Assembly: GCF_009901585.1 (NCBI RefSeq)
Contig: NZ_WXYO01000002.1
Coordinates: 280,769-344,768 of the forward strand
DNA: 64,000 bases
DNA from: Poritiphilus flavus
GTDB lineage: Bacteria; Bacteroidota; Bacteroidia; Flavobacteriales; Flavobacteriaceae
Reading direction: 5' to 3'
In this document: in pieces, positions 1 through 7,803 of the stretch
Numbering within the stretch: position 1 is the first letter of the stretch
How the letters are laid out: every line of letters starts with the position of its first letter
Notes under the pieces: model-generated
Seen by the model: only the letters and a program-made list of their open reading frames with translations
Databases searched by the model: none
Told to the model about the DNA's origin: nothing
Position numbers and translations under genes: made by a program

Positions 1-1
1 A

Positions 2-682
2 AAGCAAACCATGCAAAGTTTGAGGTATTTGACCATAGAAGAGACCTATGAACTGGGAGATGCCATCTTGGATAATGATCTGCCGGAAGTGAAAAAAGAA
101 CTTGGGGATCTGTTGTTGCATATTTTTTTCTATTCCAAGATCGCTTCAGAAACTAATGATTTTGATATTGCTGATGTGGCGCATGCCATCAGTGAAAAAC
201 TGATTCACCGGCACCCTCATATCTATGGGGATATCAAGGCTGATGATGCGGAAACCGTTCAAAGGAATTGGGAGAATATCAAACTTAAAGAAGGCAAGAA
301 GAGTGTCTTGGAAGGTGTTCCTAATAGCCTGCCGGCACTGGTAAAGGCCAATCGAATACAGGAAAAAGTAGCCGGTGTTGGATTTGATTGGGAACAGCCT
401 GAGCAAGTTTGGGAAAAAGTCCAGGAAGAACTCTCAGAGTTTCAGGATGAGGTGAAATCAGGAGATCAGCAGAAGCTGGAGGCGGAGTTTGGGGACGTTC
501 TTTTTTCAATGATCAACTATGCCAGGTTCCTGGGGATAAATCCCGAAAATGCCCTTGAAAAAACCAATAAAAAGTTCATCAAACGCTTTCAGTATCTGGA
601 GTCGAAAGCCCAGGAAAACGGTAAGACATTAAAAGATATGTCCCTGGCGGAAATGGACGTCTACTGGGAAGAAGCGAAATAG
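2..682 (+). CDS. mazG: MazG nucleoside triphosphate pyrophosphohydrolase (5' end missing)
   Basis: This gene is cut by the window edge: the frame is open upstream of the first ATG (position 11) and the residues before it (KQT) fit the usual MazG context, so the true start lies outside. MazG hydrolyses NTPs and dNTPs to the monophosphate plus pyrophosphate and is a cytoplasmic house-cleaning enzyme. Two MazG domains are visible. The first has the metal-binding EETYE and ELGD motifs near the visible N-terminus. The second has EELSE and EFGD about 130 residues later. It is followed by a repeat island rather than another gene, so it is the last gene of its transcript within view. Confidence 0.93.
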   Translation, partial: KQTMQSLRYLTIEETYELGDAILDNDLPEVKKELGDLLLHIFFYSKIASETNDFDIADVAHAISEKLIHRHPHIYGDIKADDAETVQRNWENIKLKEGKKSVLEGVPNSLPALVKANRIQEKVAGVGFDWEQPEQVWEKVQEELSEFQDEVKSGDQQKLEAEFGDVLFSMINYARFLGINPENALEKTNKKFIKRFQYLESKAQENGKTLKDMSLAEMDVYWEEAK

Positions 683-765
683 TTGCCAGTTGCCAGTTGG
701 CAGTAGGCAGTAATCAGTGAGCAGTGGACAGTAAACAGTAATCAGTGAACAGTAATCAGTGAACG

Positions 766-1031
766 GATCTTCCACAATCCATCATCCAACTGTCTAACCA
801 TCTAAGGATCTAACCGTCTATCGGTCCTAATATCCAATCTTCAAATTTGCACATTCTCAAATTATCAAATTGATTAGGCTCTTTCTGCTTTTAAATTGCA
901 GTACTAACGATTAACTTAAAGTTGGGGAGGGGTTTAGAACCCCGGTTTCAGTAAGCAGTTGGCAGTTGGCAGTCCTCCTTCGCCAAGGCTACGGAGGATG
1001 AGATCAGTAATCAGTGAACAGTAATCAGTAA
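766..1031. repeat. Long direct repeat, copy 1
   Basis: This segment recurs 311 bp downstream (1077-1342) almost unchanged. The unit contains an AT-rich part ending in a GGGGAGGGGTTTAGAACCCC hairpin-like block, a CAGTTGGCAGTTGGCAG stretch, a palindrome and CAGT repeats. The few differences sit inside the palindrome (CCAAGG against TAAAGC). Confidence 0.85.
973..998. repeat. REP-like palindrome (TCCTCC..GGAGGA)
   Basis: Imperfect palindrome with TCCTCCTTCG on one arm and CGGAGGA on the other around CCAAGGCTA. Related copies lie at 1284-1309, 1368-1394, 26882-26908, 34654-34679, 34717-34742 and 34871-34896, always inside repeat islands. Confidence 0.75.
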
Positions 1032-1076
1032 TCAGTGAGCAGTAATCAGTAAACAGTAATCAGTAATCAGTGAACT

Positions 1077-1342
1077 GATCTTCCACAATCCATCATCCAA
1101 CTGTCTAACCATCTAAGGATCTAACCGTCTATCGGTCCTAATATCCAATCTTCAAATTTGCACATTCTCAAATTATCAAATTGATTAGGCTCTTTCTGCT
1201 TTTAAATTGCAGTACTAACGATTAACTTAAAGTTGGGGAGGGGTTTAGAACCCCGGTTTCAGTAAGCAGTTGGCAGTTGGCAGTCCTCCTTCGCTAAAGC
1301 TACGGAGGATGAGATCAGTAATCAGTGAACAGTAATCAGTGA
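1077..1342. repeat. Long direct repeat, copy 2
   Basis: Second copy of the 266-bp unit, offset by 311 bp from copy 1. The near identity points to recent tandem duplication or ongoing gene conversion. Confidence 0.85.
1284..1309. repeat. REP-like palindrome
   Basis: Same palindrome family, with TTCGCTAAAGCTACGG in the centre. It lies within direct-repeat copy 2. Confidence 0.75.
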
Positions 1343-1367
1343 ACAGTAAACAGTGAACAGTGAACAG

Positions 1368-1394
1368 TCCTCCTTCGCTAAAAGCTTCGGCGGA
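1368..1394. repeat. REP-like palindrome (diverged)
   Basis: Diverged member with centre TTCGCTAAAAGCTTCGG. It ends in GGCGGAT instead of GGAGGAT. Confidence 0.65.
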
Positions 1395-1760
1395 TAAATC
1401 CAGTGAACAATGAACTGTGCTTGGGACAACTATCAATCGTCTAACAATCCAACTGTCTAAACATCTAGCCCTCCAATAAGTCCAACCGCCTAACTAATCC
1501 CACTGTCTGGCAAGTCTAGCACGTCTAACCGTCCCACCATCTAACAAGTCCATCCGTCCAACACGTTCAGCTGTCCACCCATCTAACCGTCTAACTGGTC
1601 CAACCATCTAACAAGTCCCATCATCCACCCATCTACCCGTCTAACCGTCCCACCATCTAACAAGTCCCTCCATCCACCCATCTAACCGTCTAACTGGTCC
1701 AACCGTCCAACCGTCCATCCAACAGTCTAACCGTCTAACAAGTCCAACACATCTGGACAT

Positions 1761-1862
1761 CCACCCATCTACCCGTCTAACAAGACCCACCGTCCAACAA
1801 GTCCAACACATCCACCCATCTACCCGTCTAACAAGACCCACCGTCCAACAAGTCCAACACAT
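1761..1862. repeat. 51-bp tandem repeat, two copies
   Basis: Two adjacent copies of a 51-bp unit beginning CCACCCATCTACCCGTCTAA (1761-1811 and 1812-1862), followed by a partial third start. They sit inside the GTCTAACC-type degenerate array. Because 51 is divisible by three, the unit produces a spurious repetitive reading frame on the minus strand. Confidence 0.8.
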
Positions 1863-2091
1863 CCACCCATCCACCTATCTAACCGTCTAACTGGTCCAAC
1901 CGTCGAACCATCCGACAGTCTAACCATCCACCCATCTAACCGTCTAACTAGTCCAACCATCCAACCGTCCATCCACCCATCTAACTAGTCCAATCGTCTA
2001 AAAATCCAACTGTCCAGTCCTCTAACCCTCCACTCTCCATTTTCTACCTAAATCTTTATTAAAGTTAGTTACAGAAGAATTGGAAACAAGC

Positions 2092-2099
2092 TATATTTG
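2092..2099 (+). promoter_or_regulatory. Bacteroidota -7 promoter element of the MATE gene
   Basis: TATATTTG matches the Bacteroidota -7 consensus TAnnTTTG exactly. A convincing -33 TTG at the usual 17-23 bp distance is not evident. The element overlaps the most upstream possible TTG start (2097), which argues that translation starts further down. Confidence 0.55.
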
Positions 2100-2120
2100 C
2101 TCGTCCAAAAACAACCCGCC

Positions 2121-3488
2121 TTGTTCCAGCAATACACTAAAGAGTTTCGATACAATATAACCCTGGCAGTTCCTGTGATCATGGGAATGTTAGGGCATAC
2201 CTTCGTGGCTTTTGCAGATAACATCATGGTTGGTCAGCTCGGGACAGCAGAGCTCGCGGCAGTTTCCCTGGGAAATAGCTTTATTTTCATCGCCATGTCC
2301 CTGGGGATAGGGTTCTCCACTGCAATTACTCCGCTGGTTGCGGAAGCCGATGGGGCCGGGAACAAATCGGATGGCAAAAAAGCCCTGAAACACGGACTCG
2401 TCCTGTGTACAATTCTGGGAGTATCACTTTTCGGGATAATCCTACTTTCCAAACCGCTCATGTATTACATGGATCAACCCCCGGAAGTGGTTACCCTTGC
2501 ATTACCTTATCTGGACCTTGTGGCCTTTTCCCTGGTACCGCTGATCATGTTCCAGGCCTTTAAGCAATTCTCCGAAGGGCTTTCCCAGACCAGGTACCCC
2601 ATGTATGCTACCATCCTGGCCAATGTGGTCAATATTATACTCAATTACTTACTCATTTTCGGAGCTTTTGGGTTCCCGAAAATGGGGATTATTGGTGCGG
2701 CTGTCGGAACACTGGCCTCGAGATTGATCATGCTGGGCTTTCTGTGGGGCTTATTGAGAAAAAAGGACAAATTCAGGTTTTATGTAAGCGGATTTAACTT
2801 TAAGCTTATTGAAAAAAAGGTCATGAATAAGATCATCAACCTTGGTTTTCCATCCGCCCTCCAAATGTTTTTTGAAGTTGCTATTTTTACCGCGGCTATA
2901 TGGCTAAGTGGAGTCCTGGGAAAGAATCCACAAGCGGCGAATCAAATCGCCTTGAATCTCAGTAGCATGACCTTTATGTTCGGAATGGGCCTGGGAGTAG
3001 CGGCTATGATAAGGGTAGGCAATCAAAAAGGTATTGGAAACTTCACCGAGTTGCGGAGGATTGCCCAATCGATCTTCTTTCTTACCCTGCTTCTGGAGAT
3101 CCTGTTTGCAGCTCTTTTCCTGCTGGGCAGGCATTGGTTCCCGACGCTATACCTCGATGTGGACGATGTGGCGAACCAGGCGGACAATATGGAAGTGATA
3201 CTTTTGGCGGCACAGCTATTGCTGGTATCCGCTTTTTTTCAGATCTCAGACGGCTTACAGGTGGTTATACTGGGAGCTCTCAGGGGGCTTCAGGATGTGA
3301 AGATCCCCACCTTTATCACTTTCATCGCGTACTGGCTTATCGGTTTCCCCATAAGTTATTACCTTGGCCTGCATACCGAACTGAAGAGTACCGGGATATG
3401 GATCGGATTACTATCCGGCCTGACGGCATCTGCGATTATGTTGTATCTTCGGTTCGACTTAATGACTAAAAGGTTAATAAGGTCTTAG
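2121..3488 (+). CDS. MATE family multidrug/cation efflux transporter
   Basis: Inner-membrane antiporter of the MATE family, exporting drugs or cationic metabolites in exchange for Na+ or H+. The protein has about 12 hydrophobic segments in two halves. The family-typical N-terminal stretch includes DNIMVGQLGTAELAAVSLGNS and a following GIGFSTAITPLVAEA segment. The frame is open from a TTG at 2097, but that codon lies inside a TAnnTTTG promoter element. The TTG at 2121 gives an N-terminus reading FQQYTKEFRYN, which resembles the YTKEF starts I associate with flavobacterial homologues, so I chose it; the ATG near 2180 would lose helix 1. It is followed 5 bp later by a small conserved ORF. Confidence 0.9.
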   Translation: MFQQYTKEFRYNITLAVPVIMGMLGHTFVAFADNIMVGQLGTAELAAVSLGNSFIFIAMSLGIGFSTAITPLVAEADGAGNKSDGKKALKHGLVLCTILGVSLFGIILLSKPLMYYMDQPPEVVTLALPYLDLVAFSLVPLIMFQAFKQFSEGLSQTRYPMYATILANVVNIILNYLLIFGAFGFPKMGIIGAAVGTLASRLIMLGFLWGLLRKKDKFRFYVSGFNFKLIEKKVMNKIINLGFPSALQMFFEVAIFTAAIWLSGVLGKNPQAANQIALNLSSMTFMFGMGLGVAAMIRVGNQKGIGNFTELRRIAQSIFFLTLLLEILFAALFLLGRHWFPTLYLDVDDVANQADNMEVILLAAQLLLVSAFFQISDGLQVVILGALRGLQDVKIPTFITFIAYWLIGFPISYYLGLHTELKSTGIWIGLLSGLTASAIMLYLRFDLMTKRLIRS

Positions 3489-3493
3489 ATCAA

Positions 3494-3730
3494 ATGAGTA
3501 ATTCACCACTACCAAAGTTTTTATTAGGCGATAATACGGATTTTCCAACCGCAATATTTATAGTACATACGGATTATCCCAGGTTTATAATCAACCTGGA
3601 AAATGATGAGGTAGAGTGGCTGGAAGAGTTCACTCAGGAAGATGAAAAAGAACTTTCTGCTGAAGCCGAACGCTTAATTGAAGAGGCCACCGCTTTCTAC
3701 GACAGGGAGATATCCCGATACGACAACTGA
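3494..3730 (+). CDS. Conserved small acidic protein, unknown function
   Basis: Encodes 78 residues with no signal peptide and no membrane segment. The N-terminal half is mixed beta-like and the C-terminal half is an acidic helix rich in Glu. I do not recognise a named domain. It starts 5 bp after the MATE stop and ends 1 bp before the ATG of the PAP2 gene, so it is probably co-transcribed with both. The compact spacing and ordinary codon use argue that it is real. Confidence 0.75.
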   Translation: MSNSPLPKFLLGDNTDFPTAIFIVHTDYPRFIINLENDEVEWLEEFTQEDEKELSAEAERLIEEATAFYDREISRYDN

Positions 3731-3731
3731 A

Positions 3732-4301
3732 ATGTTGGAGGAACTTATACAACTTGACCGCGAAGCGTTTTTGTATCTCAACAGCCTGGGAACGGAAACC
3801 TGGGATGGATTTTGGTTGTTTATTACCAAAACCTGGAGCGCGTTTCCGCTTTATCTGCTTTTACTTATACTAAGTTATCTGAGATTGGGCCTTAGAAGGA
3901 CGCTTTTCCTGTTGGTCGCTATTGCCCTGCTGATCACGGTGACTGATCAGCTTTCTAACTTCTTTAAGTACGGTCTTCAAAGGCTCAGACCGTGTTATGA
4001 CCCTGAAATAGGAGACCTGACCCGGCTCGTGAAAGCCTCCTGCGGGGGTAAATACAGCTATTTTTCCGCCCATGCGGCGAACTCTTTTGCAGTAGCAGGT
4101 TTCTTTGCCCGCTTATTGAAATCCAAATGGGGTAGTTTTGGGGCTTTTTTGCTACTGTGGGCGGCATTTGTGGCCTACAGTAGAATTTATCTGGGGGTGC
4201 ATTTTCCGCTTGATGTGATAAGCGGTGCCGCCGTAGGTCTGATTATGAGCTGGTTGTTCTACAGGTTGTATATATTTGCAATGCACAAATATCAAGTATG
4301 A
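3732..4301 (+). CDS. PAP2-type membrane phosphatase
   Basis: Type-2 phosphatidic-acid phosphatase family, integral membrane, likely acting on a lipid (pyro)phosphate such as undecaprenyl pyrophosphate. The three PAP2 signature blocks are visible: KYGLQRLRP (KX6RP), YFSAHAANS in place of PSGH, and SRIYLGVHFPLD (SRX5HX3D). Five to six hydrophobic segments are seen in 189 residues. An in-frame ATG at 3678 exists, but it overlaps the previous gene; the ATG at 3732 gives the usual short N-terminus (MLEELIQLD), so it is preferred. The stop overlaps the ATG of the next gene (ATGA), indicating translational coupling with the glycosyltransferase. Confidence 0.9.
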   Translation: MLEELIQLDREAFLYLNSLGTETWDGFWLFITKTWSAFPLYLLLLILSYLRLGLRRTLFLLVAIALLITVTDQLSNFFKYGLQRLRPCYDPEIGDLTRLVKASCGGKYSYFSAHAANSFAVAGFFARLLKSKWGSFGAFLLLWAAFVAYSRIYLGVHFPLDVISGAAVGLIMSWLFYRLYIFAMHKYQV

Positions 4302-5956
4302 TCGGAAATACGAGATATTGGTTTTTACTTCTGCTCATAAGCCTGGTTTATATTGCCGGAACCCTGGTTACTCTTTTCGAGAATGATTCTGCTCAATTCG
4401 CTGTAATGGCCATGCGAATGGTTCAGGAGAACGATTTTCTAAATCTGTTCAAAGGCCCCGAGGAGTACCTGGATAAACCTCATCTGCATTACTGGCTTGC
4501 TGCACTGTCTTTCAAGATCTTTGGAATACATGCCTGGGCTTACCGAATTCCGGCTATTCTGATCACATTTTTGGGGGCCTACAGTTGTTACGGATTAGGA
4601 AAGCTGCTGTACAATACGGATGTTGGAAAGCTCTCCGCACTGATCTTTATGACCGCGCAGACCATTGTCCTGGCCGTGATCGATGTGCGCACGGACGCCG
4701 TACTGACCGGTTTTACTATTTTCGCGATATGGCAATTGGCAGATTACCTGGAAACGGCCAGGATAAGATCTGCTTTGTTAGGTGCTGCGGGCGCCGCCTT
4801 GGCCTTTTCCACAAAAGGACAGATAGCCCTTGTGGTCATCGGACTGCCGCTTATCTGTCACCTGATCTATACCAGATCCTGGAAACGGCTGTTTAACTGG
4901 CGTGTATTACTGGCCCTTGTGGTTTTCGGACTCGTCATTACCCCTATGCTCTATGCCTATTACCATCAATTTGACCTGCATCCGGAGAAGGTGATCCGGG
5001 GAAAATCCAACCGTAGTGGAATTCTCTTCATTTTCTGGGAACAGAGTTTTGAACGTATGAGCGGGCAGGGGGTAGGCAAAAACAGCAGCGATTACTTCTT
5101 CTTTTTTCATACGTTTTTATGGGTATTCCTGCCTTGGACCGTCATAGGGCTAACTGCCTATTGGTGCCGATTGAAGACCTTTATAAAGCTTCGCTTTCAA
5201 AGTCATCCTAAATACGAGCTCCTTACCTTCGGAGGGATAACACTTATTTTTATCATTATCAGTTTTGCCCAGTTTAAACTTCCGCATTACCTGAATATCG
5301 TCATACCACTGTTCGCGGTATTGTCCGCCTCTTACTTGTTTAGTCTGTATCGCTTTACCAAGAAGAAAATGACCAAATTCTTATTGGGAGTCCAGTATTT
5401 TATATTAAGTCTGGTGTTCATCGCGTCCATGCTGATCTGCTTTTACGTTTTCAAGTTTGAACGTTGGTATTCCTATGTTTTCTTATTTGCCGGTTTTGTA
5501 ATAATCATCTATTTCTGCCTGAAAAGGGAGGCTTACTACCTTAGGATCATAACTTTGTCCGTATATAGCTCCCTATTGCTGAATGCCGTACTCAACACAC
5601 ATTTCTATCCCGCTTTGCTGGAATATCAGGGTGGCTCGGCCATGGCTGAAATAGTAGCCCAAAAAGAAGTGCCGGTTGATAAAATCTATAAATTGTCCCC
5701 TATGCATACCTGGTCATTGGATTTCTATAACAGGGAGCCTGTCAAAATCGTTCCCCCGGACGGGATCTTAGGAATGAAGGATATCTGGGTCTACGCCACC
5801 GACGGACAATTGGAACAGCTTAGGAACTCTGGTTTTGATTGGGACCGCCAATACAGTGTTGATCAGTTTCGCATTACCCGACTTCAACTAAAATTTCTGG
5901 ATCCATCTACCCGGAAAAAGGTCATCAACAAAATGCACCTTGTACATATTTATTAG
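4298..5956 (+). CDS. ArnT-like GT39/GT83 membrane glycosyltransferase
   Basis: GT-C-fold transferase that takes a sugar from a polyprenyl-phosphate donor and adds it to an envelope acceptor on the periplasmic side. The 552-residue protein has about 11-12 membrane helices. Its first periplasmic loop has acidic residues (FENDSAQFA) followed by a DKPHLHYWLAA block typical of the PMT/ArnT superfamily, and the C-terminal ~130 residues form a soluble domain. It is coupled to the PAP2 gene by a 4-bp overlap. It also meets the convergent flippase-like gene with a 4-bp overlap of their ends. The nearby GtrB-like GT2 (6818-7777) could supply its donor. The acceptor is unknown; lipid A, another glycolipid or protein are all possible. 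Confidence 0.85.
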   Translation: MIGNTRYWFLLLLISLVYIAGTLVTLFENDSAQFAVMAMRMVQENDFLNLFKGPEEYLDKPHLHYWLAALSFKIFGIHAWAYRIPAILITFLGAYSCYGLGKLLYNTDVGKLSALIFMTAQTIVLAVIDVRTDAVLTGFTIFAIWQLADYLETARIRSALLGAAGAALAFSTKGQIALVVIGLPLICHLIYTRSWKRLFNWRVLLALVVFGLVITPMLYAYYHQFDLHPEKVIRGKSNRSGILFIFWEQSFERMSGQGVGKNSSDYFFFFHTFLWVFLPWTVIGLTAYWCRLKTFIKLRFQSHPKYELLTFGGITLIFIIISFAQFKLPHYLNIVIPLFAVLSASYLFSLYRFTKKKMTKFLLGVQYFILSLVFIASMLICFYVFKFERWYSYVFLFAGFVIIIYFCLKREAYYLRIITLSVYSSLLLNAVLNTHFYPALLEYQGGSAMAEIVAQKEVPVDKIYKLSPMHTWSLDFYNREPVKIVPPDGILGMKDIWVYATDGQLEQLRNSGFDWDRQYSVDQFRITRLQLKFLDPSTRKKVINKMHLVHIY

Positions 5957-6837
5957 GATGCGGAGGTTTCCTGTACTACGAGTTCCGGTTTTTTAAGATG
6001 GTACCGTATACCTGTAAAGGAGACTATAGCGGTCATCAGGAAAAAGATCATACTCACGGCAACAGAAGTGTTTTCTTCCAGTCCAAACCAAAGAGCGCCG
6101 TAGAGAAAAACAAGTTCCCGGCTACCTATTCCGCCAATGGTAAGGGGTAATACGGAAACAATCGAAGAGATGAGGAAAAGGAACAAGTAGGCTACCGTTC
6201 CGCTTTCAACTCCAAGGCTTTTAAGAATAAAAATAACGCTGATCATTTGTGCCAGTTGCACTAAGGAAGAGTAGGCCGCAGATCGCCAGAACACCTCAAA
6301 AACATAGGAGAATTTACTTTTGTTCAATCCCCGGAATACGACTATAGCAGCCAGAATGGCAACAGCAAGCAAGGACTTATAAGGGGCTATGGCTTCCCAT
6401 TCTAAAAAGAACGCCAGGATACAGCTGTAAATAAAAATGAGGAGAAGGCCGCTTAAGCGATCCAGCAATAGCACAGCGATCACCCGTTTGGTTGATATAT
6501 TAAAGGTTTTCCTGATGAGATAGCCTTTATAAGCATCTCCTCCGATCCCCCCGGGAAGAAACAGATTATAGAACATTCCCAGCAGGTATAATTTCAGGTT
6601 GCTGGTTTGACTGAGGAAGATGCTCAATGCATGGAAATAGAGGTTCAGTCGAAAAGAAGCCAACACCTTGGAGAACGCCAGTAACAAAAAGGCTATGAAA
6701 AGATAAACCGGATTGGCGCCTTTGAGGATCTGCAGCGTGCTGCGGAAATCGATCTTGGTAAATATAAAATAGATCAAGGCCGCGCTAAGTGCTATCTTAA
6801 GGAAAGTGATTCCTCTTTTACGCCACTGTGCCTCCAA
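5953..6837 (-). CDS. Flippase-like membrane protein (UPF0104, lysylphosphatidylglycerol synthase TM family)
   Basis: A 294-residue polytopic protein of the family covering the membrane half of MprF and archaeal AglD-type proteins. About 7-8 hydrophobic helices are visible. A central GGIGGDAYKGYLI segment (about residue 100) and a C-terminal LPLTIGGIGSRELVF segment are the two conserved family motifs. Members are thought to move lipid-linked substrates across the membrane. The start overlaps the end of the GT2 gene by 20 bp on the same strand, so the two are likely translated together. This fits a route in which GT2 makes a polyprenyl-P-sugar and this protein flips it; that role is inference. 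Confidence 0.85.
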   Translation of the reverse strand: MEAQWRKRGITFLKIALSAALIYFIFTKIDFRSTLQILKGANPVYLFIAFLLLAFSKVLASFRLNLYFHALSIFLSQTSNLKLYLLGMFYNLFLPGGIGGDAYKGYLIRKTFNISTKRVIAVLLLDRLSGLLLIFIYSCILAFFLEWEAIAPYKSLLAVAILAAIVVFRGLNKSKFSYVFEVFWRSAAYSSLVQLAQMISVIFILKSLGVESGTVAYLFLFLISSIVSVLPLTIGGIGSRELVFLYGALWFGLEENTSVAVSMIFFLMTAIVSFTGIRYHLKKPELVVQETSAS

Positions 6838-7777
6838 CGGATACTTTTTTTATTCGATATGGACGTTTGCTCTGGGATTCGTAATAGGTCCGAATCAGTA
6901 ACTCCATCACTATCCCTATAGTAAATAGTTGGATCCCCGCCAAAATGAACATCATTCCGAACATAAGAAGCGGTCTGGTACCGATATCCTCGCCAAATCC
7001 CAGTTTTACGATCAACAAATATATATTGATCAGTATACCCAGGAGAATTAGTAGAAACCCGAAAATTCCGAATAGATGTATGGGCCTCTGAAAATATTTT
7101 CTGATAAACAATAGCAGCATCATGTCGGCCACTACTTTAAACACCCGCTCCAATCCGTACTTGGAGACCCCCCCGTGTCTGGCATGATGTTTAACAGGAA
7201 CCTGCTTGATCTGTGCACCTTCCAGGTGGGCGAGAAGCGTAATAAAGCGGTGCATCTCCCCGTATAGGTTTAGTTCCTTGGCAATGTCTTTGGTAAAGAC
7301 CTTTAGAGCACAGCCGTTGTCTTTGATATTGAGTTTAGTGACCCGGCGAACCAGGAAGTTTGCGATCTTTGAAGGGATTTTCTTGATCAGGGAATCTTTG
7401 CGCTTTTGCCGTATGCCGGTTACCACGTCAAACTCATCGTTTACGGCAAATTCAAGCATTTTTGGGATATCACTGGGGTCGTTCTGAAGATCCCCATCCA
7501 TAGTAATTATGAATTCCCCCTCAGCATAGTCGATCCCAGCAGCCAGGGCCAGGCTCTGCCCGTAGTTTTTCTTTAGCTCGAGAAGATGCACCCTGGGGTC
7601 TTCCATGGCCTTGGCCACTTTTCGGGTCCCGTCGGTGGAAAAATCATCTACATAAACAATCTGGTAGTTGTACCCCGCAAGGCTTTCGTGAATCTTTTCA
7701 GTGAGTAAAGCCACATTTTCTTCCTCATTGTATAGCGGTACGACAATGGATAACAGAGCATCTGTGATCGGATTCAT
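6818..7777 (-). CDS. GtrB/DPM1-like glycosyltransferase family 2
   Basis: Cytoplasmic-face transferase making a polyprenyl-phosphate sugar from a nucleotide sugar. The GT2 domain occupies residues 1-230. It starts with SIVVPLYNEEENV, followed by a VDDFSTDGT block and MDGDLQNDP, which carries the metal-binding DGD. Two C-terminal hydrophobic hairpins (about 230-300) are typical of GtrB-type enzymes. It is followed on the minus strand by the flippase-like gene with a 20-bp overlap. The ArnT-like transferase lies just beyond on the other strand. Together they look like a synthesis, flipping and transfer module for one envelope sugar decoration. Confidence 0.9.
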   Translation of the reverse strand: MNPITDALLSIVVPLYNEEENVALLTEKIHESLAGYNYQIVYVDDFSTDGTRKVAKAMEDPRVHLLELKKNYGQSLALAAGIDYAEGEFIITMDGDLQNDPSDIPKMLEFAVNDEFDVVTGIRQKRKDSLIKKIPSKIANFLVRRVTKLNIKDNGCALKVFTKDIAKELNLYGEMHRFITLLAHLEGAQIKQVPVKHHARHGGVSKYGLERVFKVVADMMLLLFIRKYFQRPIHLFGIFGFLLILLGILINIYLLIVKLGFGEDIGTRPLLMFGMMFILAGIQLFTIGIVMELLIRTYYESQSKRPYRIKKVSVGGTVA

Positions 7778-7803
7778 GGAAGCGGTTTAATTCGCTGACA
7801 AAT

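Larger units (their letters stand above)
683..2091. repeat. Composite intergenic repeat island
   Basis: This 1.4-kb stretch has no credible gene. It begins with variants of CAGTAATCAGTGAACAGT, followed by two copies of a 266-bp direct repeat and three short GAAGGAGG-type palindromes. From about 1430 to 2040 it becomes a degenerate array of GTCTAACCGTCCAACCATC-like words. The same word families recur at 26.2-26.9 kb (opposite orientation) and in part at 34.6-34.9 kb, so this is a dispersed repeat system and not a decayed gene. Confidence 0.85.

Noticed and set aside
710-770. CAGTAATCAGTGAACAGT words as a possible CRISPR or iteron array
   Set aside because: Word length and spacing vary and the same words occur scattered in three islands, as in dispersed simple repeats.
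1641-1874. Repetitive minus-strand reading frame rich in Trp, Val and Arg
   Set aside because: It is produced by the 51-bp tandem unit and the surrounding low-complexity array, has no start context and no family resemblance.
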